64,000 nucleotides of DNA from Deltaproteobacteria bacterium (GCA_009668975.1 SBEG01000008.1:1-64000), one strand, 5' to 3'. Counted from the first letter of the stretch, positions 34,055-43,551 are shown. Notes: generated by a model not told the origin, from the sequence alone. Program-made: numbers and translations.

Positions 34055-36760
34055 TTATGCGTAATCCGATACCCGGTCAAACGGCTCTACCGTTGCCGCA
34101 CTGACCTTGAACTCCGGAATCTTCGCGACCGGGTCAAGGGCCTTATTGGTCAGTCTGTTGGCGGCGCCATCGGCAAAGTGGAAGGGCATGAAAAGGACGT
34201 TTTCTTCCACCTTAGCGGTCAGCTTCGCCGTTGAAAGGATATCACCCCGGCGAGAGGTCACTTTTACCTTTTCACCGTCCTTGATCCCGAGTTTCGCGGC
34301 GGCAGCCGGGTGGATCTCGATGAACGAACCAGGGAACAGGTTGTTCAGGCCATCAACTTTTCCGGTCATGGTCTTGGTGTGATAGTGGTAAAGGATCCGG
34401 CCGGTGGTCAGAATGAACGGGTAGTCCGTATCCGGCAGTTCCGCCGAGGGAATGTATTCCGCCGGTTTGAACAGACCCTTGCCGCGGGCAAAAGTGCCCT
34501 TGTGGAGGAACTTGGTACCGGGATGATCCGCGGTCGGGCAGGGCCACTGCAATCCGCCACTTTCCAGGCGAGCAAAGGAAATCCCGCCGTACTGGGGTGT
34601 TACGGTGGCGATTTCATCCATGATTTCCGCAACGTTCCGGTAGGTCTTGGCATAGCCAAGCCTGTTCATCACCTCCACCAAAATCTCCCAGTCGGCTTTC
34701 GCCTTGCCGGGAGCTTCGATGGCCTTTCTCACCAACTGCACCCGCCGTTCGGTGTTGGTGAAGGTCCCGTCCTTTTCAGCAAAGGAAGCGGCCGGCAGCA
34801 CCACATCGGCAAGCTCCGCGGTCTCGGTGAGGAAGATGTCCTGGACAACGAGAAATTCGGTATTTTCCAGGGCTTCCTGTACGTGGTTCAGGTCCGGATC
34901 GGAAAGCATCGGGTTTTCACCCATGATATAGAGAACCTTGATCTCGCCCTTGCCCGCCTTGCCGACGATTTCGGTGACAGTCAAACCGGGTTTGTCGGAC
35001 AGAGGGACGCCCCAGGCTTTTTCAAATTTGGCGATAACCTCGGGATTTGCCGTTTTCTGATACCCCGGCAGGTCGCCGGGCAGGCAGCCCATGTCGCAAG
35101 AACCCTGAACATTGTTCTGGCCGCGCAGCGGGTTGACGCCGGAGGATTCCTTGCCCAGGTGGCCGCAGAGCAGCGCCAGGTTGGAGGTGCCCATGACGCC
35201 GCTGACGCCGGTGCTGTGCTGGGTGACACCCATGGAATAGAAGATGGACGCCTTGTCGGCAGTTGCGTACATACGTGCCGCTTTTTTCAGGTCCTCGGCA
35301 TTGATGCCGCAGATTTCCGCGACCTTTTCCGGAGAGTATTTGCTGACAACTTCCACCAGTTCATCGAAGTTTTCAGTCCGCTCGGCTATGAACTCCCTGT
35401 TCTGCAGCCCTTCAGCCAGGATGACGTTCATCATGCCGTTGAAAAGGGCCACATTGGTGCCCGGAGTGATCTGGAGGAAGACCTCGGCGTCTTTCACCAG
35501 GTCGATACGCCGCGGCTCGGCAACGATAATTTTCGCGCCTTTCTGTTTTGCCTGACGAATCATGGCGCCGATTACCGGATGGGTTTCCGTCGTATTGGAA
35601 CCTGTAACGAAGATGACATCGCTGTCCACTGTTTCGACAATGCTGTTGGTCATGGCGCCGCTGCCCAGGGTGGTGGCCAGACCGGCAACCGTAGAGGCAT
35701 GGCAGAGCCGGGCGCAATGGTCGACCTGATTGGTGCCGAACACGGTGCGAACCATCTTCTGGAACAGGTAATTTTCTTCGTTGGTTACCCTTGCGGACGC
35801 CAACCCGGCAAGAGCCTCGGGGCCGTAGGCTTCCTTCACCGACTTCACTTTATCGGCAATGAGGGTAAGCGCCTCTTCCCAGGTCGCCTCGACGAAGGCG
35901 CCGTCTTTCTTGATAAGCGGTGTTTTCAGGCGATCCGGGTGGTTGACGAAATTGTAGCCGAATTTCCCCTTGACGCAGAGCAGGCCATTGTTGGCAAGGC
36001 CGTCTACCGGCTCGACTCCGACCACCTTGCCGCCCTTCACCAGCAGATCCATCTGGCAGCCTACGCCGCAGTAGGAACAGGTTGTCGTGGTTCTGGAGAC
36101 TTCCCAGGTGCGGAACTTCTCTTTGGACTTGGGCATCAAAGCTGCCGTCGGACAAACGGAGACGCAGTTGCCGCAGGATACGCAAGTCGACTCACTGACG
36201 GGATCTTCAAACGGAGTTGCGGGATGGGAGGTAAAGCCCCTGTTGGCAAAATCGATCGCATCGGTACACTGCTTGGCCGTGCAGGCATTAACGCAGCGGC
36301 GGCAGTGAACGCATTTGTTGTTGTCGCGGACATAAAACTCATTGGACTCGTCAAGCGGGAAGCTGTTCATCAAACCGCGGTAGGGCGTCTCCTTGATATC
36401 GTACTGGTAACAGAGGTCCTGGAGCCCGCATTTACCGGCCTTGCCGCAGATCAGACAATCCTGGGCATGGTCGGACAAAAGCAGCTCGATATTAACCTTC
36501 CGGGCGTTAACAACACGGTCTGTAGCTGTTTTCACCTCCATGCCGTCCATCACCGGCGTAGAACAGGCAGGAGCCAGATTTTTTCTGCCGGCAACCTCAA
36601 CCACGCAGATTCTGCACGAAGAGTTGTCTCCCGACTTGTCAGCGTGCAGCTCCAGATAGCAGAGGGTCGGGATTGTGACGCCGGCTTGCTTGGCGGCGTC
36701 AATCAACATTGCCCCTTTTGAAACTTCAACCGAAACACCATCAATAGTAAGTTTAACCAT
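34055..36760 (-). CDS. fdhA: Formate dehydrogenase catalytic subunit, Cys form
   Basis: A 901-residue molybdenum/tungsten enzyme subunit oxidising formate. Domains in order: a 2Fe-2S ferredoxin (Cys34, 49, 52, 66), a His98/Cys102-105-111 cluster segment, two 4Fe-4S sites (Cys150-160 and Cys193-203), then the bis-MGD domain starting CSYCGVGC (228-235). The metal ligand lies in HCARLCHAS: the second Cys (353) aligns with selenocysteine of E. coli FdhF, so this is a Cys variant although selC and selA are present. The N-terminal module is that of soluble NAD(P)- or ferredoxin-linked FDHs. The partner beta/gamma subunits are not adjacent. Start at ATG 36760 with GGGAGA upstream. Confidence 0.93.
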   Translation of the reverse strand: MVKLTIDGVSVEVSKGAMLIDAAKQAGVTIPTLCYLELHADKSGDNSSCRICVVEVAGRKNLAPACSTPVMDGMEVKTATDRVVNARKVNIELLLSDHAQDCLICGKAGKCGLQDLCYQYDIKETPYRGLMNSFPLDESNEFYVRDNNKCVHCRRCVNACTAKQCTDAIDFANRGFTSHPATPFEDPVSESTCVSCGNCVSVCPTAALMPKSKEKFRTWEVSRTTTTCSYCGVGCQMDLLVKGGKVVGVEPVDGLANNGLLCVKGKFGYNFVNHPDRLKTPLIKKDGAFVEATWEEALTLIADKVKSVKEAYGPEALAGLASARVTNEENYLFQKMVRTVFGTNQVDHCARLCHASTVAGLATTLGSGAMTNSIVETVDSDVIFVTGSNTTETHPVIGAMIRQAKQKGAKIIVAEPRRIDLVKDAEVFLQITPGTNVALFNGMMNVILAEGLQNREFIAERTENFDELVEVVSKYSPEKVAEICGINAEDLKKAARMYATADKASIFYSMGVTQHSTGVSGVMGTSNLALLCGHLGKESSGVNPLRGQNNVQGSCDMGCLPGDLPGYQKTANPEVIAKFEKAWGVPLSDKPGLTVTEIVGKAGKGEIKVLYIMGENPMLSDPDLNHVQEALENTEFLVVQDIFLTETAELADVVLPAASFAEKDGTFTNTERRVQLVRKAIEAPGKAKADWEILVEVMNRLGYAKTYRNVAEIMDEIATVTPQYGGISFARLESGGLQWPCPTADHPGTKFLHKGTFARGKGLFKPAEYIPSAELPDTDYPFILTTGRILYHYHTKTMTGKVDGLNNLFPGSFIEIHPAAAAKLGIKDGEKVKVTSRRGDILSTAKLTAKVEENVLFMPFHFADGAANRLTNKALDPVAKIPEFKVSAATVEPFDRVSDYA

Positions 36761-37278
36761 TCCTGATATTCTCCCTTTCACTTTTTATTATTTCCGGCAC
36801 GAGAAATAAAATTCATCACATTCAATCGAATACTTCGGCCCAACTGCCAAGCCGAACGCCGCTGCCGCATTTTTTTCTCAGCATTTCCGTCCCTCCTTTC
36901 CTTGGGATTTCTTCATTGCTTCACAACCAGCACACGCAACAGATCCCTTCCCGAAAGCCCGTTCCATGCGCTTTGTCGCTGCTTTCTGAGAAATATTTCA
37001 TCCATTTCATTGAGTGCCGTTACTGTAAAGTGACGAGAGAGGCAAAGTCAAATTGATAATAGTGTATCAAAACGACCTGTTCATCGTTTCTTTCGATACC
37101 AGGTATTGTTAGAAGCGGACTGGCCGGACAGAGCATCAGGGGCAGTTGCCGGTGTCTTACAGGGGAGAACGGCAGGGAATTCTTCGGGATTGTCGATGCG
37201 GTCCTGGCGGAAAAATTCGTCAGGCAGGGGCAGGTCTGAATGCTCAGCGGAAGATTACGGTAAGGAAATTACTACAGC
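36761..37278. other. Region between mobB and fdhA with a candidate promoter
   Basis: About 500 bp without a convincing gene. On the minus strand TTGACT (37046-37051), an 18-nt spacer and TACAGT (37022-37027) could promote fdhA with a leader near 255 nt. A start-less open frame of 57 codons (37081-37254, minus) has a protein-like composition but no start codon; probably chance or a remnant. Confidence 0.45.
37022..37051 (-). promoter_or_regulatory. Candidate sigma-70 promoter of fdhA
   Basis: TTGACT-18 nt-TACAGT on the minus strand, overlapping the TCAATTTGACTTT sequence that recurs in two other intergenic regions of the window. Based on consensus match only. Confidence 0.35.
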
Positions 37279-37779
37279 TCAGGCAGGGTCAACGAGGAAC
37301 CTTTCAACCAGCAACTCCGCCACACCAGCGGCGTCATCCAGGCCGAATACCGGCACACCGATGTTCCAGTCCGTGTCGCTCACCAGCGCCAGCAACTCTT
37401 CCGGAGCACACAATAGTTCCCGGGAGTGGGCCGTGCGGTGAATCTCGATCTTCGGTTTCGCGGATCGCTTGTAGCCTTCGACAAGGATAATATCCACGCT
37501 GCCGATCAGTTCCGCCACCTGGTCGAGGGGCAACTCTTCGTCCACTTTCCGGATCAGGGCGACTTTTCCCGGCGAGGACAGGGCCACGGCATCCGCCCCG
37601 GCCCGGGCGTGACGCCAGGTATCCTTGCCCGGTTTGTCGAACTCAAAATCGTGATCATGGTGCTTGATCGTGCCGACGCGCAGCTGGCGTTTTTTTAACT
37701 CCCTGATCAGCTTTTCGAGGAAAGTGGTTTTCCCGGTGCCGGAGGTGCCGGCCAGAATTACCATCGGTGCTACGGACAT
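37279..37779 (-). CDS. mobB: Molybdopterin-guanine dinucleotide biosynthesis protein MobB
   Basis: A 166-residue P-loop GTPase with Walker A GTSGTGKTT (11-19), the basic switch GTIKHHDHDFEFDKPGKDTW, and ILVEGYKRSAKPKIEIHR typical of MobB. It assists MobA in attaching GMP to molybdopterin to make the MGD cofactor that FdhA needs. Lies upstream of fdhA on the same strand with a 500-bp gap, so the two may be transcribed separately. MobA is not in the window. Confidence 0.9.
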   Translation of the reverse strand: MSVAPMVILAGTSGTGKTTFLEKLIRELKKRQLRVGTIKHHDHDFEFDKPGKDTWRHARAGADAVALSSPGKVALIRKVDEELPLDQVAELIGSVDIILVEGYKRSAKPKIEIHRTAHSRELLCAPEELLALVSDTDWNIGVPVFGLDDAAGVAELLVERFLVDPA

Positions 37780-38077
37780 GAAGACCCTCCCGTTTTTTTC
37801 CGCACGATACCATGAAGTAAACGTCCGGCAAACTCAAAATGCTCGCTACTGGCCGCACCGCTGAAGAATACGTTGGTGTATTTTCCACCGCGACAGACAC
37901 GGCGCCAACGAGGAACACGCCGGCGGAAAGCGTTGCCGCCCACTCTTCTCCACTTGACAATTACTCCTGAAACTATACAATGAGGCCGCAAAAACAGCTG
38001 GTTATGCTTCATGGCAGGAGGATTTCCGCCATAGCTCGCCAGCAGCTCAGTCGCTGCCGACAGGAAAGGTTCCGCCC

Positions 38078-39460
38078 GTGCTCAAAAATATTCCGAAGGT
38101 TGATAAAGTACTGGAGTGGCCAGAGGTCAGGTCTTTCCTCGAAGAGTATCCCCGGCCGGTCGTGATTACGGCGGTCAGGGACACCCTTGACCTGCTGCGA
38201 GCCGAACTCCTGAGCGGCGCGGCAGCGGCGCAGTCCCTGGAAAAAAAGGCGGTTGCCGAGCGGATCCGCGGCGCATTGGTCCGGACCACGACTCCCGGCC
38301 TGCGACGGGTGATCAACGGCACCGGCGTGATCCTCCACACGAACCTGGGGCGTGCGCCCATCTCCGAATCCCTCCGGGACAGCATGCTTGATGCCGCCTT
38401 CGGCTACAGCACTTTGGAATTCGACCTGGAAAGCGGAGCACGCGGCAGCCGCGCCGTGCATGTGGAAAAACTGCTCTGCAGCCTGACCGGCGCCGAAGCG
38501 GCAGTAGTGGTAAACAACAATGCCGCCGCGGTGCTGCTGGCCCTGTCCGCTCTCGCCCGGGGAAAAGAAGTGGTCGTTTCCCGGGGTGAGCTGGTGGAGA
38601 TCGGCGGCTCATTCCGCATTCCCGAGGTCATGGAACAGAGCGGCGCGATCCTGCGGGAAGTCGGCGCCACCAACCGGACCCATGTCCGGGATTACCGCTC
38701 GGCCGTCGGCGAAGAAACCGCCCTGCTGCTTAAGGTCCACACCAGCAATTTTGCCGTGGTCGGTTTCACCTCCGAGGTTACCACCGGGGAACTTGTCACC
38801 ATCGGCAGAGAAACCTCCGTTCCGGTGATGGTGGACGCCGGCAGCGGTACGCTGGTAAACCTCTCCGCCTACGGTCTCCCCGGCGAAACGACCGTGCAGG
38901 AGTATCTGGCAGCCGGTGCTGACCTGGTTACCTTCAGTGGAGACAAACTCCTCGGCGGCCCCCAGGCCGGCATCCTGGTCGGCAAACGGAGCTGCCTGGA
39001 GCCGATGAAAAAACATCCCCTGCTGCGGGCGCTGCGCGTCGACAAGGTAACCCTTGCCGCCCTCGAAGGAACCCTGCGCCTCTACCGGGACGAGCGGCAG
39101 GCCCTGGAGCAGATCCCCTCGCTCCGGATGCTGACGGTGTCCGGCGAGGAACTTGCCTCACGTGCCAGGGCAACCGTACGGCGGATGCGCCGGGCACTCC
39201 CCGCCGCTGTTTCCCTGAAGACTCTGCCGGGATTTTCCCAGGTCGGCGGCGGCACCTTTCCCCTGCTGGAGATCCCGACCAGCCTGATTGCCGTCTCGGT
39301 GGCGGGATTGTCCGCCCAGCAGCTGGAGCAGAAGCTGCGGACAAGCCCTCTCCCGGTGATCGGCAGAATCTCCCAAGGAGAATTTCTCCTTGACCTGCGG
39401 ACCCTGAGCGACCAGGAGATCCCGGAAATTATCGCGGCTCTCCAGTCCATTGCGGCGTAA
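38078..39460 (+). CDS. selA: L-seryl-tRNA(Sec) selenium transferase SelA
   Basis: A 460-residue PLP enzyme that converts Ser-tRNA(Sec) to Sec-tRNA(Sec) with selenophosphate. It shows the family signatures GVILHTNLGRAP, YSTLEFDLESGARGSR, NNNAAAVLL and the PLP lysine in TFSGDKLLGGPQAG (Lys290). The start is GTG 38078 with AGGAAAGG upstream. selB often follows selA but does not here; the next gene is an unrelated zinc-ribbon protein. With selC 18 kb away this indicates that the host makes selenoproteins, none of which I recognise inside the window. Confidence 0.94.
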   Translation: MLKNIPKVDKVLEWPEVRSFLEEYPRPVVITAVRDTLDLLRAELLSGAAAAQSLEKKAVAERIRGALVRTTTPGLRRVINGTGVILHTNLGRAPISESLRDSMLDAAFGYSTLEFDLESGARGSRAVHVEKLLCSLTGAEAAVVVNNNAAAVLLALSALARGKEVVVSRGELVEIGGSFRIPEVMEQSGAILREVGATNRTHVRDYRSAVGEETALLLKVHTSNFAVVGFTSEVTTGELVTIGRETSVPVMVDAGSGTLVNLSAYGLPGETTVQEYLAAGADLVTFSGDKLLGGPQAGILVGKRSCLEPMKKHPLLRALRVDKVTLAALEGTLRLYRDERQALEQIPSLRMLTVSGEELASRARATVRRMRRALPAAVSLKTLPGFSQVGGGTFPLLEIPTSLIAVSVAGLSAQQLEQKLRTSPLPVIGRISQGEFLLDLRTLSDQEIPEIIAALQSIAA

Positions 39461-39571
39461 CCGGGACTTTTCCCGCACGAGGAGCAACGCAAATCCGACA
39501 GCCCCTCCCGCGCCCGGCAGCGATGCAGAAAATATTTGACAACACACTGCCTGATGAATGAAAGTATCACG

Positions 39572-39600
39572 GGAGCCGGCAAAACCGGCTCCGTTTTCTA
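39572..39600 (+). terminator. Terminator after selA
   Basis: An 8-bp GC stem (GGAGCCGG with CCGGCTCC) with a 5-nt loop CAAAA, followed by GTTTTCTATTTC. About 110 bp past the selA stop codon. Confidence 0.75.
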
Positions 39601-39659
39601 TTTCACCGAAAAGCCGGTCACGTTTCACCGTTGATCGTCTGCACTTATAAGGAGAAATC

Positions 39660-40232
39660 ATGTCAAACTACACGGAAGAATGGATGAAAAAGGAGTATAC
39701 CTGCAGCGGCTGTTCCTGGAGCGGAAACGGTGGTGAGACGGCACGCGGCATCATGTATCGTGGTACGTTTCTCGAGCTGACCTGTCCGACCTGCTCGGAG
39801 TTTCTCGATGTGTTGATTCTCCCCGCGGAAAAAGGCTGTGCCCATTCCCGGGAAGGACTAACCGAAGAGCAATTAAAAGCCAAGGAAGCAGAGGAGGAGC
39901 AGGAGCGGCAGTACCGGGAAAAATGTCTCGCCTCGGCCGACCAGCTGCCGAACCTGCCCGAGGGCGAGATTGCCCTCAGTTGGGATATGGAGCTGGACCA
40001 GACCCAGATTCGAAATGGCGAGACCGTTATTTGGAGCGAACCCGTTGTCTACGAGGGATTTGACCGTTTCGAACAGGTGGCGTTGATTCTCAAGGAAAAA
40101 TATGGCAGCCGCCTGAAGGATCTTGTGCCCACCGACCGCAGCAAATTGTTTCTCTATGGGGACTACGAACCCTCCCTTGCCTACCTGAAAAAAGTGCGGA
40201 AAGAGCTGTTCGGCGTTGACGCCGAGGCCTGA
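39660..40232 (+). CDS. Hypothetical protein with N-terminal zinc-ribbon cysteines
   Basis: A 190-residue soluble protein. Four cysteines in two CX2C pairs (Cys15/18 and Cys42/45) lie 24 residues apart, a likely zinc ribbon. A highly charged helix follows (EEQLKAKEAEEEQERQYREK, about 69-88), then a C-terminal domain with NGETVIWSEPVVYEGFDRF. A strong AAGGAG Shine-Dalgarno precedes the ATG. No family recognised. It is bracketed by two terminators, so it forms its own transcription unit. Confidence 0.65.
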   Translation: MSNYTEEWMKKEYTCSGCSWSGNGGETARGIMYRGTFLELTCPTCSEFLDVLILPAEKGCAHSREGLTEEQLKAKEAEEEQERQYREKCLASADQLPNLPEGEIALSWDMELDQTQIRNGETVIWSEPVVYEGFDRFEQVALILKEKYGSRLKDLVPTDRSKLFLYGDYEPSLAYLKKVRKELFGVDAEA

Positions 40233-40250
40233 TCTTCCTCGTGAAACAGC

Positions 40251-40288
40251 CACGCGGGAGGCATATTCTCCGGAAAGCCTCCCGCGTG
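40251..40288 (+). terminator. Terminator after the zinc-ribbon gene
   Basis: A perfect 12-bp stem (CACGCGGGAGGC at 40251-40262 with its complement at 40277-40288), 18 bp past the stop codon. A short T stretch (AGTTTTCCC) follows about 9 nt later. Confidence 0.65.
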
Positions 40289-40353
40289 AACATACAGTTT
40301 TCCCGCCTGAGTGTGCGTCAACACCCTTTTGGACTTCACCAGCAACACATCTG

Positions 40354-40533
40354 TCACGCATTCCCTTGCAGTCTTTCCAACATAGCCCTGATGAATTTTT
40401 TCTTTTCCTTCAGCATGTCACGATATTCTCTGTTGTCGGTCGCTGCGGTCTCGGTGATGAGTTCGGAGAGGGACGATTCAAGGATCGCAATGAGGCTGAG
40501 AGTTTCCTCTTCCGTCAAGTCAAGGCGTGTCAT
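40354..40533 (-). CDS. Small conserved-looking helical protein (59 aa)
   Basis: Reading from the ATG at 40533 gives MTRLDLTEEETLSLIAILES and continues SLSELITETAATDNREYRD and MLKEKKKFIRAMLERL to a stop at 40354. Composition and heptad spacing are strongly helical and acidic/basic, and the start has an excellent AAAGGAGG Shine-Dalgarno. I recall similar short proteins in Geobacter relatives, without assigned function. It lies in the gap between two plus-strand genes and is transcribed the opposite way. Confidence 0.7.
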   Translation of the reverse strand: MTRLDLTEEETLSLIAILESSLSELITETAATDNREYRDMLKEKKKFIRAMLERLQGNA

Positions 40534-40715
40534 GGGTGCTGCCTCCTTTCCCCTGTGTTGAGTTTTTCGTTCCCTTTTCTATAGTATAGCAAATCCCGTG
40601 ACAACAGCCACGTAAGGAACCGCCGGCCTTGATCCGTGGGCAGAAAGCGGGGACAAAGACCTTGCCTGAATGACGGTGCCATGGTATTTTACTGCCCAAC
40701 CCAGGGAGGATCCGC

Positions 40716-41528
40716 ATGAAAATAACGATTCTCGGCAGCGGGACGTCCACCGGCGTTCCGATGGTCGGGTGCCAGTGCCCGGTCTGTACCTCCTCCGATC
40801 CGAAGGATAAGAGAACCCGCGCCTCCATCCTGGTCGAAACCGCGGGGAAATTTATCCTGATCGACACCTCCCCTGATCTCCGGCGGCAGGCGCTCAAACA
40901 TGCCATCCCTCACGTTGACGCAGTGCTTTTCACCCACACTCACGCAGATCATATCAATGGTATCGATGATTTGCGGGGCTATCACCTGCTCCATAAACGA
41001 GTTATCCCCTGCTACGGTTCAAAAGAAACGATCGATCTGCTCACCAGGAATTTTTCCTATATTTTTTGCGGGGCCGCCCAAGGCTGCTACACCCCGCTGC
41101 TGGAACCGCATCAGGTCACCGGCCCGTTTCAGCTGTTCGGGCAAACGATACACCCCCTTCCCCTGGTGCATGGCTACTCCTATTCCACCGGCTACCGGAT
41201 CGGAGCGGCCGCCTATTTGACGGATTGCAGCCGGATACCCGAATCCTCTCTGCAGCATTTGTCCGGACTGGACCTGCTGATTCTTGACGCGCTGCGTTAC
41301 ACGCCCCATATCAGCCACTTTAATATCGAGGAGTCGCTGAAAGTGGTGGAGGTCCTGAAACCGCGCCGCACCATCCTGACGCACCTGACCCACGAGGTCC
41401 CCCATCGGGACACGCAAAAACTTCCAGCGGGTGTCGAGCTTGCCTATGATGGCATGATCCTTGAATTAAACATTGCTTCCAGTGTGAGCGAAATTACTCA
41501 GGAAGCACTAGGCAACGGAAGGATATGA
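40716..41528 (+). CDS. MBL-fold metallohydrolase (PhnP-like)
   Basis: A 270-residue metallo-beta-lactamase-fold protein. It starts MKITILGSGTSTGVPMVGC and has CPVCTS (a PhnP-type cysteine pair), IDTSPDLR, the HTHADH metal motif (about 73-78), a downstream LVHGYS and the late ILTHLTHEV. These are features of cyclic-phosphodiesterase PhnP-like enzymes, though the natural substrate here is unknown. Its stop overlaps the ATG of the next gene by 4 bp (ATGA), so it is translationally coupled to the TIGR04442-like protein. Confidence 0.85.
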   Translation: MKITILGSGTSTGVPMVGCQCPVCTSSDPKDKRTRASILVETAGKFILIDTSPDLRRQALKHAIPHVDAVLFTHTHADHINGIDDLRGYHLLHKRVIPCYGSKETIDLLTRNFSYIFCGAAQGCYTPLLEPHQVTGPFQLFGQTIHPLPLVHGYSYSTGYRIGAAAYLTDCSRIPESSLQHLSGLDLLILDALRYTPHISHFNIEESLKVVEVLKPRRTILTHLTHEVPHRDTQKLPAGVELAYDGMILELNIASSVSEITQEALGNGRI

Positions 41529-43372
41529 TGCGAAAAGACATACGTCTGCACGGAAGCACCGAAGATGGCATCGAGTATTACGTTTTCCTGGCCGGGTCCG
41601 AAGTCTGCGAACGATTTTCGTACAGTTTCGGTGACGGCGACCGGGACGAAGCCCGCTTCTTTTCTCCGGGCAACGAATTCGTCATCGGGAAAAAGTACAT
41701 CAGCCACCGCGGCAACGGGGGCTCCTTCTGCGAATACATGTTCGGCATCGACCAGCCGCTGGCCGACCTGGCTAAAGGGGACGTGCTGAACCGGCTCACC
41801 ATGTATGGTGCCCATTACGGAGCAGAGAGCGGCAGGCTCCAGTTTACCGACCGCACGGAAAGTTCCCTGAGCTACGACAAGATTTTTTTCGACGGCAATG
41901 CGGTCTGCAATTATTTCTTTTTCACCAATGCCGCCCTGTTCAGCGGCCCCCTGAAGAAACAGCAGAAAGAGCTGGTGCGGGTCCTGGGCAAGACGATCAA
42001 ACGTTCCGAAGCGGTGGGCAAGGCAGATGACAACCTGATCATCGAAGAAATTCTTGACCTCATCCAGGACCCGAAGGCGCAGCTGTTCCTCTTTAAGCTC
42101 ATCAACAGCAGTCACCGCAAGTACCGGGATCTTTTCAGAAGCCTCTATTACAGCAACAAAAAAATCACTGATGTCGATTACGCAAAACTTACCGAACTTG
42201 CTGAAACACTCGGCATCGACAGCTACCAGCAGGAGCGCATTCGCGTGGATGTGATGTACAAACACCGGGACAACAAGCCGGTCGTCGACGGCTACAAGAG
42301 CATCCTCATCTCCTGCCATGCCAAAGGCACGATCAACAAGATGGAAAACGCCCGCCTTACCCGTCTGAAAACCCTGGCAGTTCGCAACAAGATTCCCGAT
42401 GCCCTGTTCTATCCGCTGGACGAAATGTTGAAAAGGGACAAGTGGGCCGTGGCAGAGGAAGAGCAGGACTACCTTGCCGAGGTCAGACAGATTCTCGAGG
42501 GGATGTTCCTGCGCGAACGGAATATCGACCACCGGATCAACAGTGAGGACATGCTGAGACTGCTGGAAGCGAAACAGCGTGCCAATGAGAACCGCGACCA
42601 CGCCTTCGAGGAGATCCTGCTCGACTCCGGCCGAAGCTGCGACGAGAGGATCCGGGATGGCGCCGACATGGCGCTCCTGGAGGAGTTCTCGTCGATCATC
42701 ACCTACTTCGACCGCTATGATTCCACCTCCTCAAACATCAACAAGATAGCCTTCATGGAAAATGTCCGGATCACCGAAGAGATGCTCCGTAGTTTTCTCG
42801 GCAGCAAGCGGGAGTTCGACGCCCTGAAAGAGGGACTTTTCGAAGAACTGTTCATCAGCGGGCTGTTCTGCAACCGCTATCTCGGGAAATACGGCAAAAA
42901 CAAGATCAAGACTCTCAGCAAGGGACTCAAGCAGATTGAGGAAAATCGCCTGACCATTCCGGCCCTCCTCGAACAGCTCCTTGCCATCGACCGGGAAGAA
43001 GCGCTCTTCCTCCTGTTGCGGGATCATGTCCGGGAGCGGATCAAAAACTTTTACTCCCGCTACACAACCCGAACCCACCAGGAAGAATTGAAGCTGGAGG
43101 TGAGCGAAGAGCTCCGTGCCCGAAAACTCCTGAGCGGGGATATCCCTGAAGCCCTGTTCCGCGAAACCATCCTCACCATCAAGAAGGAAGCGATGTACCT
43201 CCACACCATCTTGCCAACCATTATCAACGATAAAAACATCTCGCTGCGGGAAGATTTTCTCGAAAATTCCGGACTTGACCGCTTTTTTGTCGAAGAACTG
43301 GAAAGGGAGTATTGCGAGTTGAACTGCATCGACCCGGAAGAACTTTCCAGGATTCTCAGGGGCCAGGCCTGA
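41525..43372 (+). CDS. Large helical protein, TIGR04442-like, function unknown
   Basis: A 615-residue soluble protein. It starts with a beta-rich segment of about 130 residues (ATG at 41525 MMRKDIRLHG, GSFCEYMFGIDQPLADLAKG), followed by long charged helices. It matches what I recall as the uncharacterised TIGR04442 family of Geobacter relatives. No catalytic motif is evident. It is coupled by a 4-bp overlap to the MBL gene and followed 180 bp later by a GAF/AAA+ sigma-54 activator on the same strand, suggesting a partner relationship. The family call is from memory. Confidence 0.6.
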   Translation: MMRKDIRLHGSTEDGIEYYVFLAGSEVCERFSYSFGDGDRDEARFFSPGNEFVIGKKYISHRGNGGSFCEYMFGIDQPLADLAKGDVLNRLTMYGAHYGAESGRLQFTDRTESSLSYDKIFFDGNAVCNYFFFTNAALFSGPLKKQQKELVRVLGKTIKRSEAVGKADDNLIIEEILDLIQDPKAQLFLFKLINSSHRKYRDLFRSLYYSNKKITDVDYAKLTELAETLGIDSYQQERIRVDVMYKHRDNKPVVDGYKSILISCHAKGTINKMENARLTRLKTLAVRNKIPDALFYPLDEMLKRDKWAVAEEEQDYLAEVRQILEGMFLRERNIDHRINSEDMLRLLEAKQRANENRDHAFEEILLDSGRSCDERIRDGADMALLEEFSSIITYFDRYDSTSSNINKIAFMENVRITEEMLRSFLGSKREFDALKEGLFEELFISGLFCNRYLGKYGKNKIKTLSKGLKQIEENRLTIPALLEQLLAIDREEALFLLLRDHVRERIKNFYSRYTTRTHQEELKLEVSEELRARKLLSGDIPEALFRETILTIKKEAMYLHTILPTIINDKNISLREDFLENSGLDRFFVEELEREYCELNCIDPEELSRILRGQA

Positions 43373-43551
43373 TTCCTGTTTCCTGTCCCCTGTCCCTGCT
43401 CCTCTCTTGACTTTCCCGGCGCTTTACCCCTAAGATAGTCAGCAGAGTACAAAATGTACTCATTTTGAGACTACTCATCAGTGGCGGCACGCGGCAACCG
43501 GCACCCTGCCCTGCCACGTCCGGCTCTCCACTTCGGCAAAGGACATCTCCG

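Noticed and set aside
34310..36721. 803-codon open frame antisense to fdhA
   Set aside because: Shadow of a GC-rich gene; no family motifs, while the minus strand encodes a complete formate dehydrogenase.
34055..36760. In-frame UGA for selenocysteine in fdhA
   Set aside because: The Sec position is encoded TGC (35704-35702), so no recoding is needed.
37081..37254. 57-codon open frame on the minus strand between mobB and fdhA
   Set aside because: Protein-like composition but a stop codon directly precedes it and no ATG, GTG or TTG is available; listed only as a possible remnant.
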